A stretch of 39,600 nucleotides of DNA, from IMG/VR virus record IMGVR_UViG_3300041809_000928, positions 1-39,600 of that record. One strand, 5' to 3'. Positions 29,437 through 37,757 of the stretch are shown here, piece after piece. The translations under genes and the position numbers were made by a program. The first letter of the stretch is position 1; each line of letters begins with the position of its first letter. The notes beneath the pieces were generated by a model that saw only the letters and a list, made by a program, of their open reading frames with translations, made no database searches and was not told where the DNA came from. This DNA comes from a virus.

Positions 29437-31517
29437 GCGCACAGCCTCAGCTCTGCCTTGTCGCCCCACCGCCGCAGGAACGTTGGCTCACCGCCGAAGA
29501 GGTTATCGACCTTACGGGCTGGAGTGACCGCTGGCTACGCGAGAAAGACAGGTGCGGCGAGATCGTTTCGCGGGATTCCGAAGCAAAGGCAGCGAACGGC
29601 CGGCCCAAGAAGGTCTATCTGGCCGCATCGTTCCCGGCCGACATCCGCGCCAAGTTCGACCGCACTCAGCCAACTGCCAGCATTCAAGGGCCGCTCTTCG
29701 CTGATGCTGCCCCGGCTCGGGTCGTTGCGCTGCGCGTGGCGCTGCCCGATGCAGACGCCCAAGCCCAGGCCGAGCTGCGGCTGCAGATGCTCCAGATGGT
29801 TTTTGAGTATCAGTCCGATCCGCAGCGCTTCTCAGCTTTCCATCTCGCCGACGGCCGCGCCATCACTTCACAGACCACGCTGATTCAATACATCGCGCAG
29901 ACTCGCGGCATCTCCGAACGCACGCTCAAGCTTTGGCTGGCGCGTTTCCGCAGCGGCGGCTTTGCCGCTCTCGCCGATGCGCCCCGCCGCGATAAAGGCG
30001 TTTCGCGCTGGTCAGCGCAGAGCGAGCAGCACGCCGAGCTGGCGGATCTGGCCGCTCACGCCTACCTCAACGAGCACCTCAACAAGCGCATGGCCTTCGA
30101 GATCGTTGGATGCCGCGCCAAGCAGCTCCGCATCGAGCCGCCCAGTTACGAGACCGTCCGCAGCTTCCTCGATAAGCTGCCCACCGCCGTGACCACTCTG
30201 GCGCTGAAGGGCCGCGACAAGTATGACGAACTCTTCGCCCCCTACATCCGGCGCGGCTATGAAGACTTCGAAGCCGGCGAAATCCTCGTGTCCGATCACG
30301 CATGGCACGATGTGCTGGTTCAAAACGATCTCTTCGACGCCAAGGACCGGCAGCACATGCGCCTGCGCTTCACCGGCTTGCAGGACATGCGCAGTCGCAA
30401 ATTCTTGGGCTACGCCTGGTCGCAGGATGGCTCGTCACGCTCGATCAGCACTTGCCTTCGCCATTCGCTGGAAAACTATGGCACCTTCCGCGAGCTTTAC
30501 GTCGATAACGGCAAGGACTACCAGAAGATCGGCAAGGGTGCGCGAACATCCGCATGGAAGCTTGAGGAGATTCCGCCTGAAGCGATGGGCGTTGTGGCCA
30601 GGCTCGGCGCATCGATCACCTACTGCCTGCCTTATCACGGCCAGGCCAAATTGATCGAGAGCGCCAACCACATCATTCACCAGCGCTTCGACCGCCGCTG
30701 GGAGACTTATTGCGGCCCCACCCCGGAGCAACGCCCCGATCGCTGCATCAAGGCCCTGGAACGCCATCAGAAGCTGCTGGCGCAGGGACGCCCCGATGAA
30801 TCAGCCCTGCCGCTTGCCAGCGAGTTCATCCGCGCGGCCGCAGTCTGGATCGAGCAGGAATATCACCTGCGCTCGAAGAATGTTCCCGGCATGGAAGGCC
30901 TGACGCCGAACGAAGCTTTCGAGCAGTATCGCTGGACGAAAGCCGCGCCGCCGCCTGAGCCTCATGTGCTGGCCGCGCTGCTGGCCGAGCGCACCACGCG
31001 CATCGTTCACGAATGCGCCATCAAGATGGACAACCGCCGCTATATCGGCGTGGATGAGATCAGTTGCCGCGAGCTGCACGACCGCACCGGCCAAAGCCTG
31101 ATGGTGGCCTTCGATCCGCTGGATATGGACCGCATCGCGGCGATCGACGAAAACGGATGCGTCATTGCCCATCTTGAGCCGGAGACGCTGCTGCGCCAGG
31201 CCAAAGACGAAGAGACACAGGCTGCCATCGGCGCCAGTATGCGCGAGCGCAAGACGCGCTATCACGAAACACGCGAGCAGCTCAACGCACTCTCGCGCCG
31301 CGTTCTCCGCTCAGGTTACGTTCCCCAGAACAATCAAATGCTTCAACTCGGCGGCCTCCCCATCGAGATCTCCCACCTGGTGGTGCACCGGCCTCAGCCG
31401 ACGCGCCTCCAGGAGGGAGACAACAACGAACCAACGAACAGCCTAATCCCAGGCCAGGCAGCAGACCGCCTCGCTGAAAGACTTCGGAGGAACAGTGTCC
31501 ATTCTGAGCAATCGTAA
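29433..31517 (+). CDS. MuA-type DDE transposase
   Basis: Residues 17-75 match the N-terminal Mu DNA-binding winged helix (RWLTAEEVIDLTGWSDRWLR). The catalytic core has Asp288 (ILVSDHAWHD), Asp358 (LYVDNGKDYQ) and Glu409 (AKLIESANHI). Their spacings of 70 and 51 residues resemble those of MuA (D269, D336, E392). A C-terminal beta-barrel part (about 520-590, VHECAIKMDNRRYIGVDEIS) fits the Mu_transpos_C domain. With 694 residues it is close to MuA (663). It carries out integration and replicative transposition, using phage end sites. Start ATG overlaps the upstream stop. Confidence 0.97.
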   Translation: MSAQPQLCLVAPPPQERWLTAEEVIDLTGWSDRWLREKDRCGEIVSRDSEAKAANGRPKKVYLAASFPADIRAKFDRTQPTASIQGPLFADAAPARVVALRVALPDADAQAQAELRLQMLQMVFEYQSDPQRFSAFHLADGRAITSQTTLIQYIAQTRGISERTLKLWLARFRSGGFAALADAPRRDKGVSRWSAQSEQHAELADLAAHAYLNEHLNKRMAFEIVGCRAKQLRIEPPSYETVRSFLDKLPTAVTTLALKGRDKYDELFAPYIRRGYEDFEAGEILVSDHAWHDVLVQNDLFDAKDRQHMRLRFTGLQDMRSRKFLGYAWSQDGSSRSISTCLRHSLENYGTFRELYVDNGKDYQKIGKGARTSAWKLEEIPPEAMGVVARLGASITYCLPYHGQAKLIESANHIIHQRFDRRWETYCGPTPEQRPDRCIKALERHQKLLAQGRPDESALPLASEFIRAAAVWIEQEYHLRSKNVPGMEGLTPNEAFEQYRWTKAAPPPEPHVLAALLAERTTRIVHECAIKMDNRRYIGVDEISCRELHDRTGQSLMVAFDPLDMDRIAAIDENGCVIAHLEPETLLRQAKDEETQAAIGASMRERKTRYHETREQLNALSRRVLRSGYVPQNNQMLQLGGLPIEISHLVVHRPQPTRLQEGDNNEPTNSLIPGQAADRLAERLRRNSVHSEQS

Positions 31518-32484
31518 GCCGTATCTCAAATCGCTGGGCTTGCCGAGCGACGAAGAGATGATTCGCCGGACGCGAGCATTCGTGCTCCGCTCCGGCCTCA
31601 CACTCGGGGAGCTGGCGGACCTAGCCACTCTCAATCCAAGTTCGCTGCGGGTTTTTCTTTCCGGCCACTACGGAGAGCATCACGTCGCGGACGACAACAC
31701 GCTGGCGGTGCGCGCAGCGCTCAAGCAGGTGATCGACCGGTACGAGATCGAGCACGGCGCAGTTGCCCAGGGCAAGCATTACGATACGGCGGAATATGAC
31801 TCGGTGCGCCGCTCAATGTGGGCCGCGCTGCGCCAGGGCACGGCCTTCCTCGTTGACGGGCCTCCGGGAACGCAGAAGACTTACACCTTCCGCCGCGTGG
31901 CTGCTGAGATCAACCAGGGCACGGAAGGCCGCGCGGTTTATGTCTATGCCCGCGTCGAGCACAGCCCGCAATCGTTTCTGATTGAGTGCTGCACCGAGGC
32001 CGGCATTCCCAACCGCGGCACCATCGACCAGCTCCTCCGCAAGCTGCGTTACTTCCTGGGCAAAGGGCGGACGCTGCTGATCGTTGACGAAGCGCAGCAT
32101 CTGGGCCTCAGCGGCCTGGAGATTTTGCGCCAGCTCCTCGACACGCCGCCTTTCTTCGGCGTTGTGCTTGGCGGGTCGCACGATCTGAGTGTCCGTTTGC
32201 GCGACTGGCGCATGGAACAGTGGCGCAGCCGTTTGCGCCGCACACACCTGCTCAAAGGCCTCAGCGCTGCTGAGGCCTCCAGCATCCTCCAGGCCGAGCT
32301 GGGGCCGATGTATGCCGCGGACATCGCCGACAGCATCAAGGACGCCACAGTCGAAGCTGTGCGCGACCGCAAGGCCTTCCAGTACGTCTCCGCCCGCAAC
32401 CTCTTCTTCGCCATTGAAGACGCGCGCACCGCAATCGCGGAGGCGGCCGCGGCTGCCTCGACCAGAAAAGAGGCCATCGCGTGA
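31495..32484 (+). CDS. MuB-type AAA+ ATPase, target DNA activator
   Basis: Start GTG 31495 follows GGAGG and overlaps the transposase end by 23 bases. Residues about 28-60 form a helix-turn-helix (SGLTLGELADLATLNPSSLR), as in the N-terminal domain of MuB. Walker A is GPPGTQKT (about 122-129) and Walker B is LLIVDEAQHL with Asp198-Glu199. The 329-residue length is close to MuB (312). It would bind target DNA, deliver it to the transposase and give target immunity. The next gene overlaps its stop (GTGA). Confidence 0.95.
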   Translation: MSILSNRKPYLKSLGLPSDEEMIRRTRAFVLRSGLTLGELADLATLNPSSLRVFLSGHYGEHHVADDNTLAVRAALKQVIDRYEIEHGAVAQGKHYDTAEYDSVRRSMWAALRQGTAFLVDGPPGTQKTYTFRRVAAEINQGTEGRAVYVYARVEHSPQSFLIECCTEAGIPNRGTIDQLLRKLRYFLGKGRTLLIVDEAQHLGLSGLEILRQLLDTPPFFGVVLGGSHDLSVRLRDWRMEQWRSRLRRTHLLKGLSAAEASSILQAELGPMYAADIADSIKDATVEAVRDRKAFQYVSARNLFFAIEDARTAIAEAAAAASTRKEAIA

Positions 32485-32636
32485 GAAACAAGCCCGATTG
32501 GTCTCTTGAACTCGCCGCCGCAGACCGTCTGCTCAAGACGGCCGTGATTCTCGTCGCTGTTTATTTCTTCGTCACGATCGGCGTCGCGTTTCTTCCTGGC
32601 GGCGCGGTCGAGCGCGTGTGCGGAGGTGCCCGGTGA
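32481..32636 (+). CDS. 51-aa single-TM protein
   Basis: GTG 32481 overlaps the ATPase stop (GTGA) and its own stop overlaps the next GTG start, so the gene fits the coupled operon. Residues about 20-40 (TAVILVAVYFFVTIGVAFLP) form one membrane helix after a short charged N-terminus. No family recognised. A membrane protein directly after MuB is not part of the Mu plan. Confidence 0.6.
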   Translation: MRNKPDWSLELAAADRLLKTAVILVAVYFFVTIGVAFLPGGAVERVCGGAR

Positions 32637-32854
32637 GAGACGTATGCGCAGTTGACAAATTTCTGCTGAAGTCCGCTGCCCAGACCGAAGAGCTGAAAAC
32701 CCAGATGGCGCGCATTATGCGCATGGACTTGAACAATGGTTCCACGGTTGAAGCGATGGCCGTCGAGTTCGGACAAGCGCGAGTATTTGCGGACTGCATC
32801 AGCGACAACCTCCGCCACGCGCAGGCACAGCTCGACAAGATCGGAGGCCGCTAG
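32633..32854 (+). CDS. small helical early protein, 73 aa
   Basis: GTG 32633 follows GGAGG by 6 bases and overlaps the preceding stop. The protein is helical with a mixed charge pattern (KSAAQTEELKTQMARIMRMD) and no metal-binding cysteine set. No family recognised. Its stop overlaps the next start at 32854. Confidence 0.6.
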   Translation: MRDVCAVDKFLLKSAAQTEELKTQMARIMRMDLNNGSTVEAMAVEFGQARVFADCISDNLRHAQAQLDKIGGR

Positions 32855-33045
32855 TGATCGAGCGCTACATCCAAATTCGCTGCGACATTTGCCAGCGCTA
32901 CTCCGATACCGAAGACCTGGCTATTACGAACGAGATGCAATTGCGGCGCGATCTCAAAGAGGCCGGCTGGCAATTTGAACGGGCCACCAGGCTCCACGAC
33001 AAAGTTGACCGCTGCCCCGATTGCGCGATTGGAGACAAAAAGTGA
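32854..33045 (+). CDS. zinc-binding early protein, 63 aa
   Basis: GTG 32854 overlaps the preceding stop. Two C-x2-C pairs, CDIC (about 10-13) and CPDC (about 54-57), frame a 40-residue helical and beta segment, so a single zinc-binding fold is likely. The type is seen often among small phage early proteins. Function not known. Confidence 0.65.
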   Translation: MIERYIQIRCDICQRYSDTEDLAITNEMQLRRDLKEAGWQFERATRLHDKVDRCPDCAIGDKK

Positions 33046-33314
33046 GCGACCAACCTGTGAGCCGCGTTGCCTACATCGACCAGTTCGGCGACGTGAAATG
33101 CGTGAGCGCGAAGGGCGCCAAGCCCATTCCTTCCGAGTTTGGCGATTGCCTCCAAACTCTGTGCGACGATCTGCAACTCGCGCTCGACTGTCTCAAACTC
33201 TTCGGCGGCGTGCCTGTGCCGGTCGCCAAAGCAATCCTGCGCAACATGGAGCCTGCGCACGCCGCCATCGACATGGCTATCCGCTGTTCACCGAAAGCTG
33301 AGGTGACGAACTGA
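33042..33314 (+). CDS. hypothetical early protein, 90 aa
   Basis: GTG 33042 follows GGAG and overlaps the preceding stop (GTGA). The first part is beta-like (SRVAYIDQFGDVKCVSAKGA), the second is helical with Leu and Cys (LCDDLQLALDCLKLFGGVPV). No domain recognised. Coupled to the next gene by TGATG. Confidence 0.6.
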   Translation: MSDQPVSRVAYIDQFGDVKCVSAKGAKPIPSEFGDCLQTLCDDLQLALDCLKLFGGVPVPVAKAILRNMEPAHAAIDMAIRCSPKAEVTN

Positions 33315-33589
33315 TGCTAGCTCCACTGCCGGCCCCGCCCTACGTCTGCAAGGTCTGCGGCGCGCCCAAGCGCGACACCAACCACTGGCAGATGGCCATC
33401 ACCAAGCCGGGCTTCGAGGGCATCATCTTCCAGCCTATCGAGACCGTCGAAGAGCCGCGCAATCCGGAATTCATCTACGAGGAACTCTGCGGCCAAGGCT
33501 GCTCTCTCAAGCGCCACAGCCGCTATCTCGACGATCTCAACGAACTTTTTAACGCGCAAAAAAACGAGGATGACCATGACTGCAAATAA
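33314..33589 (+). CDS. zinc-binding early protein, 91 aa
   Basis: The protein has CKVCG at about 12-16 and a second cysteine pair ELCGQGCSLK at about 57-66, with a conserved-looking W near residue 25. Such a pair of knuckles at both ends of a small domain suggests zinc binding. Its 3' end overlaps the next gene. Function unknown. Confidence 0.62.
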   Translation: MLAPLPAPPYVCKVCGAPKRDTNHWQMAITKPGFEGIIFQPIETVEEPRNPEFIYEELCGQGCSLKRHSRYLDDLNELFNAQKNEDDHDCK

Positions 33590-34130
33590 AAAACGCCCCA
33601 CTCCCGAAATGGTTGACGGGCTTTGCATGAACTTCGACGCGGCGCGAGCTGCAGTCGATGAAGCGCAGCAGAAACTCTCCACCGCCAAAGGCGCGCTGCT
33701 TGAAGCCGTGCAAGATTTCGGCTACGTGCCCGCCAACGCCGAAAAGACCACGCGCCTCGAAGGCACGCTCTACATCGCCGACGCCACCGTGGCCTCCACC
33801 GTCGAGATCCTCGAAGCCCCCGTCGGCGAGCTGCAGAGCGAGCTGTCGCGCCTCGCGCTGCCCAAGGTGTTCACGGAACTCTTCGACCGCAAAGTGAAAC
33901 ACTCGCTGCGCAAGGACGCGGCCGGCACACTGAAGTTCTACATCGGCGGATTGCAGCCCAAGGTTCAGACCCGGCTGCTCTCGCTCTTCGCGACGTGCTT
34001 CAACGTGAACTCAAAGGCTCCGGCGCTCTCGGTGGAGCTGGCCGCCGCGCTCCGCCAGAAAGAAGCTGAGGAGATCGCGAAGGCTGAGCGCAAAGCCGCC
34101 AAGGCCGCGAAGAAAGCCGGCGCGAAATGA
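33576..34130 (+). CDS. early protein with helical N-terminus and basic C-terminus, 184 aa
   Basis: ATG 33576 is taken, after GAGG with a 6-base gap; an ATG six bases earlier is in the same frame. The N-terminal half is helical (DAARAAVDEAQQKLSTAKGA) and the C-terminus is Ala/Lys-rich (EIAKAERKAAKAAKKAGAK). The central part, RLEGTLYIADATVASTVEIL, is beta-like. In its place Mu has the host-nuclease inhibitor Gam and small genes; the sequence is not clearly Gam and I do not call it so. DNA binding through the tail is possible. Confidence 0.62.
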   Translation: MTANKKRPTPEMVDGLCMNFDAARAAVDEAQQKLSTAKGALLEAVQDFGYVPANAEKTTRLEGTLYIADATVASTVEILEAPVGELQSELSRLALPKVFTELFDRKVKHSLRKDAAGTLKFYIGGLQPKVQTRLLSLFATCFNVNSKAPALSVELAAALRQKEAEEIAKAERKAAKAAKKAGAK

Positions 34131-34333
34131 CACCGCTCGAACGCCGCATTGAACGCGTAGGGATGGTAATCGCCGAGGCACAGTCGCACCTGGACACCAT
34201 CAAGACGGAGCCTTTTACCGCTATCAGCCAGGGCGCTTTTCTCTGTGACGCCGCCGCGCGACTGCAGAAACAGGCGCACTATCTTCAGGAGATTTTGGTC
34301 AGTAAGTACGTCAAGAAAGGTCGCGCGAAATGA
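34127..34333 (+). CDS. small helical early protein, 68 aa
   Basis: The start overlaps the preceding stop (ATGA). The protein is two helices, the first mostly ERRIERVGMVIAEAQSHLDT, with a basic C-terminus. No family recognised. Its stop overlaps the next start in the same way. Confidence 0.6.
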   Translation: MTPLERRIERVGMVIAEAQSHLDTIKTEPFTAISQGAFLCDAAARLQKQAHYLQEILVSKYVKKGRAK

Positions 34334-34524
34334 CACCGAGAGAGACCATCCTCGCCGTTATTCCCGATGCGCAGCTCGATTGTTACGAGTGTTTGCGCGG
34401 GTGGGGAAAGCCCTGCTGGTTCATTCGGCATGGCCTCCAGGGCGAAGCGCTCAGCGGTATTTGCGCATCGCCGAAGGCTGCATGGAAGAACGCGCTCATG
34501 TGGCTCAGAGAGAAGGCTGCTTGA
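34330..34524 (+). CDS. small early protein, 64 aa
   Basis: It begins and ends with 4-base or shorter overlaps to its neighbours, strongly suggesting a real coupled gene. The protein has three cysteines and four tryptophans (DCYECLRGWGKPCWFIRHGL at about 17-36). A CYEC pair could bind metal with the later cysteines. No family recognised. Confidence 0.6.
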   Translation: MTPRETILAVIPDAQLDCYECLRGWGKPCWFIRHGLQGEALSGICASPKAAWKNALMWLREKAA

Positions 34525-34712
34525 TGGAAGCCGCCGCCATCGTCGAGCCGATGCCTCTTGAGTTGTGGGCCACCTGCCCCAACTGCGGGTCGATGCTTGA
34601 CGCATGGAAGACATGCCCGCAGGTATCGGCCGAAGTGGCGGCGGTGGCTTCTACATCGCGGCGGCCGCGCTACTGCTCAGGAAAGGACGACTCCGATGCT
34701 GCAACCGCCTGA
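34524..34712 (+). CDS. 62-aa cysteine-containing early protein
   Basis: ATG 34524 overlaps the preceding stop (TGATG). CPNCG (about 18-22), CPQ (about 31) and a late Cys form a zinc ribbon-like set: LELWATCPNCGSMLDAWKTC. The C-terminus is Ala/Ser/Arg-rich. The end overlaps the start of the next gene by 17 bases. Function unknown. Confidence 0.55.
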   Translation: MEAAAIVEPMPLELWATCPNCGSMLDAWKTCPQVSAEVAAVASTSRRPRYCSGKDDSDAATA

Positions 34713-35334
34713 GAAAACCACTGTAGCCCCGCGCGGAAAACGCTGCTCTGCCTGCCTCTGCTGTGAGGCTGTAATCGTCTTCGCCGGCGAGGCTCTCTGC
34801 GCGGCCTGCGACGACGGCACGCATCCCGCGCTGCCCGAATCGCACAACAAGTTTGAACCGGGTTCGGCCAACTGCCCGGCTCAAGAGGAGGGGGAGGCAA
34901 CGCCTACTGGGTCAATAGCGCGCGCGGCGACCTCCTCTGAACCTTCCAACGCAAAACCTTTGAAAGAGGCACAGATGAAAGTCACGCCTGAATTGAAACA
35001 GTTGATCCGCGAGGCCGGCCCAGACGAATCATGTGCGTCAATTGCGAAGCGTCTCGGCATGAAGCCCGGCACCGTTTGGTGGCATCGCAACGAGATCCGC
35101 AAAGAACGGAACCGCAAGGACTTGGCGAAGGTGAAGGAAGCCGGTTTGTCCAAGGCCATATCCTTGTCGGCCCCCACGCTTTCGCGCATCGTTCGCCCAG
35201 ACCTGGCGGTCGAAGCTAGGTTCCTCGTCGCCGACAAAATCGTGGACAACTGGTGGCGCGGTCTCAAGCTCGGCGACAAGGCCGCGATCTTCTCCGCCAA
35301 CTACGTGATCCGCGTCGAAGGGACGGTGGACTGA
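34696..35334 (+). CDS. zinc-ribbon plus HTH protein, 212 aa
   Basis: I chose ATG 34696 over an upstream in-frame start, because it gives a clean domain order. Residues about 17-40 hold CSACLCC and CAAC, a zinc cluster. A low-complexity link follows. From about residue 95 a helix-turn-helix appears: DESCASIAKRLGMKPGTVWW, with a basic helix after it. It thus looks like an early DNA-binding regulator. The C-terminal 60 residues are helical and beta-mixed with no known domain. Confidence 0.65.
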   Translation: MLQPPEKTTVAPRGKRCSACLCCEAVIVFAGEALCAACDDGTHPALPESHNKFEPGSANCPAQEEGEATPTGSIARAATSSEPSNAKPLKEAQMKVTPELKQLIREAGPDESCASIAKRLGMKPGTVWWHRNEIRKERNRKDLAKVKEAGLSKAISLSAPTLSRIVRPDLAVEARFLVADKIVDNWWRGLKLGDKAAIFSANYVIRVEGTVD

Positions 35335-35337
35335 GTC

Positions 35338-35601
35338 ATGGCCTGCGAGTTCATCCGAGACGGGAACGGCCTGCCAATGATTATTTGCGGCCGCTCGCGC
35401 CGTCAGACCTGCAAGTTCTGCCGCATCCAGCCGGTAAGCAAGCTCTGCGACTTTCCGGTGGGGCCCCGCGGCAAGACCTGCGACGCCGGCATGTGCTCTA
35501 AATGCGCCACGTCTATCGGGCATGAAGTTGATTACTGTCCCAACCACCGCGATCAGAAGCCCGCTGCGGAGCAGGCTTCGCTCTTCGGAGGTACTCAATG
35601 A
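35338..35601 (+). CDS. cysteine-rich phage protein, 87 aa
   Basis: The pattern ICGRSRRQTCKFCR, LCDFPVGPRGKTCDAGMCSK, CATSIGHEVDYCPNH has eight or more cysteines and two histidines in an order seen in a common family of small phage proteins (C-D-x-P ... T-C-D ... C-x-x-C-A ... D-Y-C-P-x-H). Two zinc sites are likely. Function of the family is not known. It is coupled to the next gene by ATGA. Confidence 0.75.
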   Translation: MACEFIRDGNGLPMIICGRSRRQTCKFCRIQPVSKLCDFPVGPRGKTCDAGMCSKCATSIGHEVDYCPNHRDQKPAAEQASLFGGTQ

Positions 35602-36065
35602 CTCAAGACACTCTCTTCCCGGACCTGGCTGTCTCCATCGAGCAGCGCAAGCAGATCATCGACTCGGAAATCCTCATGCTGCTTATGGGGCATCCGGGCG
35701 GTCCGTTGAACCTCACGCTGGCCGACGATGAAAAGGCAGTGCTCACGGCCATTCGCTACAGCCGCGGCGCGGCCAATGCATACCCGATCCGCGAGATGCA
35801 GCGGCGGCCGGGCTGCGAACGCCTCACAGATCGCGAGATCAAAAAGGCTGTGCGCACACTGCGCATCAACTTCCGCCTGCCCATCGGCAGCAGCAAGCAG
35901 GGAAGCGGCGGCGGCTATTTCATCATGCTCACCGACGAAGACCACTCCATCCTGCGCAACCAAGTTTTAGACCAGGTGCGCGCGGAGCTGGAGATTCTCA
36001 AATCCATCGACGGCCCAAGAGCCGCGATCGAACTGCTCGGCCAACTTCAACTGGAGGTAAGTTAA
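35598..36065 (+). CDS. winged-helix-like early protein, 155 aa
   Basis: The middle part (LADDEKAVLTAIRYSRGAAN, then LTDREIKKAVRTLRINFRLP and GSGGGYFIMLTDED) reads as a winged helix: three helices followed by a beta wing with glycine turn. Such proteins are often found in phage early regions and in replication-related genes. DNA binding is inferred. It ends right before the next ATG. Confidence 0.65.
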   Translation: MTQDTLFPDLAVSIEQRKQIIDSEILMLLMGHPGGPLNLTLADDEKAVLTAIRYSRGAANAYPIREMQRRPGCERLTDREIKKAVRTLRINFRLPIGSSKQGSGGGYFIMLTDEDHSILRNQVLDQVRAELEILKSIDGPRAAIELLGQLQLEVS

Positions 36066-36304
36066 TGCGTTTACGCTTTCGCGAGTCCCATCCACCCACC
36101 ATGCTTGTCTTCACAATCATCTATTGCGCCGTCGTTCTATTTATCATCGGCACCTTCGGCGTAGCGGTTTTCAGATCAGATCTGCCCGGCATAGAGGGGT
36201 TGAGGATCATCTTCTGCGCAATCATTGGGATCTTCGTCGTGGCGTTCATCGCGACCATCATCACATTCCGCTGCTGCAACCTCCCCGCGAAAAGAGGCCG
36301 CTGA
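36065..36304 (+). CDS. two-TM early membrane protein, 79 aa
   Basis: Two clear membrane helices, about residues 13-34 (MLVFTIIYCAVVLFIIGTFG) and 47-67 (IIFCAIIGIFVVAFIATIIT), are joined by a short polar loop; the C-terminus is basic. No family recognised. Superinfection exclusion is one role known for small early phage membrane proteins, but nothing in the sequence proves it. Confidence 0.65.
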   Translation: MRLRFRESHPPTMLVFTIIYCAVVLFIIGTFGVAVFRSDLPGIEGLRIIFCAIIGIFVVAFIATIITFRCCNLPAKRGR

Positions 36305-36666
36305 TGTTTGTCAGATCGATACACAAGGTCGATGCGCAGGCCGCCTCCGCGAACGGTACGCAGCGGCCAACGAAGGCCATCACGGTCTGCCAGATTCCCG
36401 GCTGCGCGGTGGCCATCGAACGCACTCAGCTAATGTGCCCCGCGCATTGGTTTGAAGTACCTCAGGCTACGCGCACGGATGTCTATCTCACCCTGGATGC
36501 ATGGCTCAAAGGAAGAACAAACCTGCGGCCCTACATGGTCGCGCGACTTACCGCACTCATCCACGTTTGCAAGCTCCATAGCATCGACGCCAGCGCGCTC
36601 GAAACCAAGCTCGACCGGGTCCGCGAGGATCTCCGGAAAGAAGCTGCGGAAGGGAACAACTTATGA
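36304..36666 (+). CDS. C-x-x-C/H-W zinc protein, 120 aa
   Basis: ATG 36304 overlaps the preceding stop. The segment CQIPGCAVAIERTQLMCPAH followed by W is typical of a small phage protein family with C-x4-C ... M-C-x-x-H-W and then a helical part with aromatic residues. A zinc site from three Cys and one His is likely. Function not known. The start of the next gene overlaps its stop. Confidence 0.7.
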   Translation: MFVRSIHKVDAQAASANGTQRPTKAITVCQIPGCAVAIERTQLMCPAHWFEVPQATRTDVYLTLDAWLKGRTNLRPYMVARLTALIHVCKLHSIDASALETKLDRVREDLRKEAAEGNNL

Positions 36667-37100
36667 GGCCTAAAAAGAAGATTCTACTGGTGGGCGCGTC
36701 GGAGGATCGACTCTCCATTCTCCAGTTCATGCTAGTTACAAACGGCTTCGCTGTCGCGTCTGTGATCGGCGCGGCCGCCGCCGTCGAGCAGCTCCACGCC
36801 GAGAGCTACGATCTGCTGTTCTGTGACCACTGGACTCTGGCCGGCGTTGACCACCTGCTCGACCAGGCCTATGAAATCGATCCCGCCATGCGCTCTCTGG
36901 TGTTCGCTCCATACGTCGCTACGTCGCCGGCCGGGCTCAATACCGACGCTGTGCTGCTGCGCGGCAATTGCAACTCGTTTGAGCTGCTTGACAGAGTGAA
37001 GATGCTCACCGCACGCAAGCGCGGCCCGCGCTCGATCCGCAAGCAGCCAATAGCTGTGCCGGTATCCATAACGCCCGCAGTAGATCGGAGGTTCGCATGA
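36663..37100 (+). CDS. degenerate response-regulator receiver (CheY-like) protein
   Basis: The 145 residues follow the receiver fold order: KKKILLVGASEDRLSILQFM (strand 1, helix 1), SYDLLFCDHW with Asp55 at the phospho-acceptor place, MRSLVFAPYVATSP (strand 4) and ELLDRVKMLTARKR (last helix). The acidic pair normally found at the end of strand 1 is Gly11-Ala12, and the conserved Lys before the last helix is replaced (LLRGN). It is therefore probably a pseudo-receiver that does not work as a normal phospho-switch. Two-component parts are rare in phages; it may mimic or bind a host regulator. It overlaps both neighbours by 4 bases, so it belongs to the phage operon. Confidence 0.75.
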   Translation: MRPKKKILLVGASEDRLSILQFMLVTNGFAVASVIGAAAAVEQLHAESYDLLFCDHWTLAGVDHLLDQAYEIDPAMRSLVFAPYVATSPAGLNTDAVLLRGNCNSFELLDRVKMLTARKRGPRSIRKQPIAVPVSITPAVDRRFA

Positions 37101-37498
37101 AAGCTCTCAGCGTACGAGCGCCCTGGTGGTGGTACATCCTGCATGGCGGCAAAGACATTGAGAACCGGGACTGGCCGACGCGCGTTCGCGGCCGCGTGCT
37201 GATCCATGCCAGTAAGTGGTGGGTCAAGGAAGACATAGCTCTCGACGATTTCGACGCGTGTGAGATGGCTGCCAAGGCCGAGCTAATCTTCCCACTTTCT
37301 GACTGGCGGAAGATGCGCGAGTGTTGTGGCTGCATCGTTGGCTCGGTTGAGATAGTCGATTGCGTGGCTCACAGCGATAGCCCGTGGTTTGTGGGTGACT
37401 ACGGCTTTGTGCTACGCGACCCGGTGATCTTTGCCAAGCCTATTCCACTCAAAGGCGCGTTGGGGTTCTTTGGAGTACCAGACGATCTGGTGAGGTGA
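37097..37498 (+). CDS. ASCH (PUA-like) domain protein, 133 aa
   Basis: The sequence begins ALSVRAPWWWYILHGGKDIE, then NRDWPTRVRGRVLIHASKWW. The motif G-x-K-x-x-E and the following basic R-G-x-x-x-I-H-A are those of ASCH domain proteins. The end GALGFFGVPD is the usual closing strand. ASCH domains are thought to bind RNA or modified nucleosides. Here the gene is coupled (ATGA) to the pseudo-receiver gene. A role in handling RNA or acetylated cytidine in the infected cell is possible. Confidence 0.82.
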   Translation: MKALSVRAPWWWYILHGGKDIENRDWPTRVRGRVLIHASKWWVKEDIALDDFDACEMAAKAELIFPLSDWRKMRECCGCIVGSVEIVDCVAHSDSPWFVGDYGFVLRDPVIFAKPIPLKGALGFFGVPDDLVR

Positions 37499-37501
37499 GC
37501 T

Positions 37502-37708
37502 ATGACCAGCGAGGAGCGTTCCTGCCTAAGTAAGATTCGGCACGGTAACCAGCGCAAGGCTATCGCAGCGCTCAGCGGATCAAAGCATAAGTTCCACGCA
37601 GCGCCCGGCGAGTTACAGGCTTACTGGTGCCGGATTTGTCATGGATGGCACATCGGACATGTGAAGCTTCACCCCGAGCCGATGCGCAGGCTACCAAGGC
37701 CAAAATAG
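37502..37708 (+). CDS. small Cys/His protein, 68 aa
   Basis: The C-terminal part YWCRICHGWHIGHVKLHPEP carries two Cys and four His, a likely zinc site of a type common in small phage proteins (C-x-x-C-x-x-W-H-x-G-H). The N-terminal part is helical and basic (SCLSKIRHGNQRKAIAALSG). Function unknown. The gap after it (37709-37757) shows no feature besides the next ribosome site. Confidence 0.65.
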   Translation: MTSEERSCLSKIRHGNQRKAIAALSGSKHKFHAAPGELQAYWCRICHGWHIGHVKLHPEPMRRLPRPK

Positions 37709-37757
37709 TGGTTTCTGTCAGAATCGGGTATTTTCCACGATTAGCTCCCTCGGAGGG

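Noticed and set aside
33576-34130. Gam-type host nuclease inhibitor
   Set aside because: Place and helical-basic character would fit, but the beta-like middle and Ala/Lys-rich end do not match what I know of Mu Gam.
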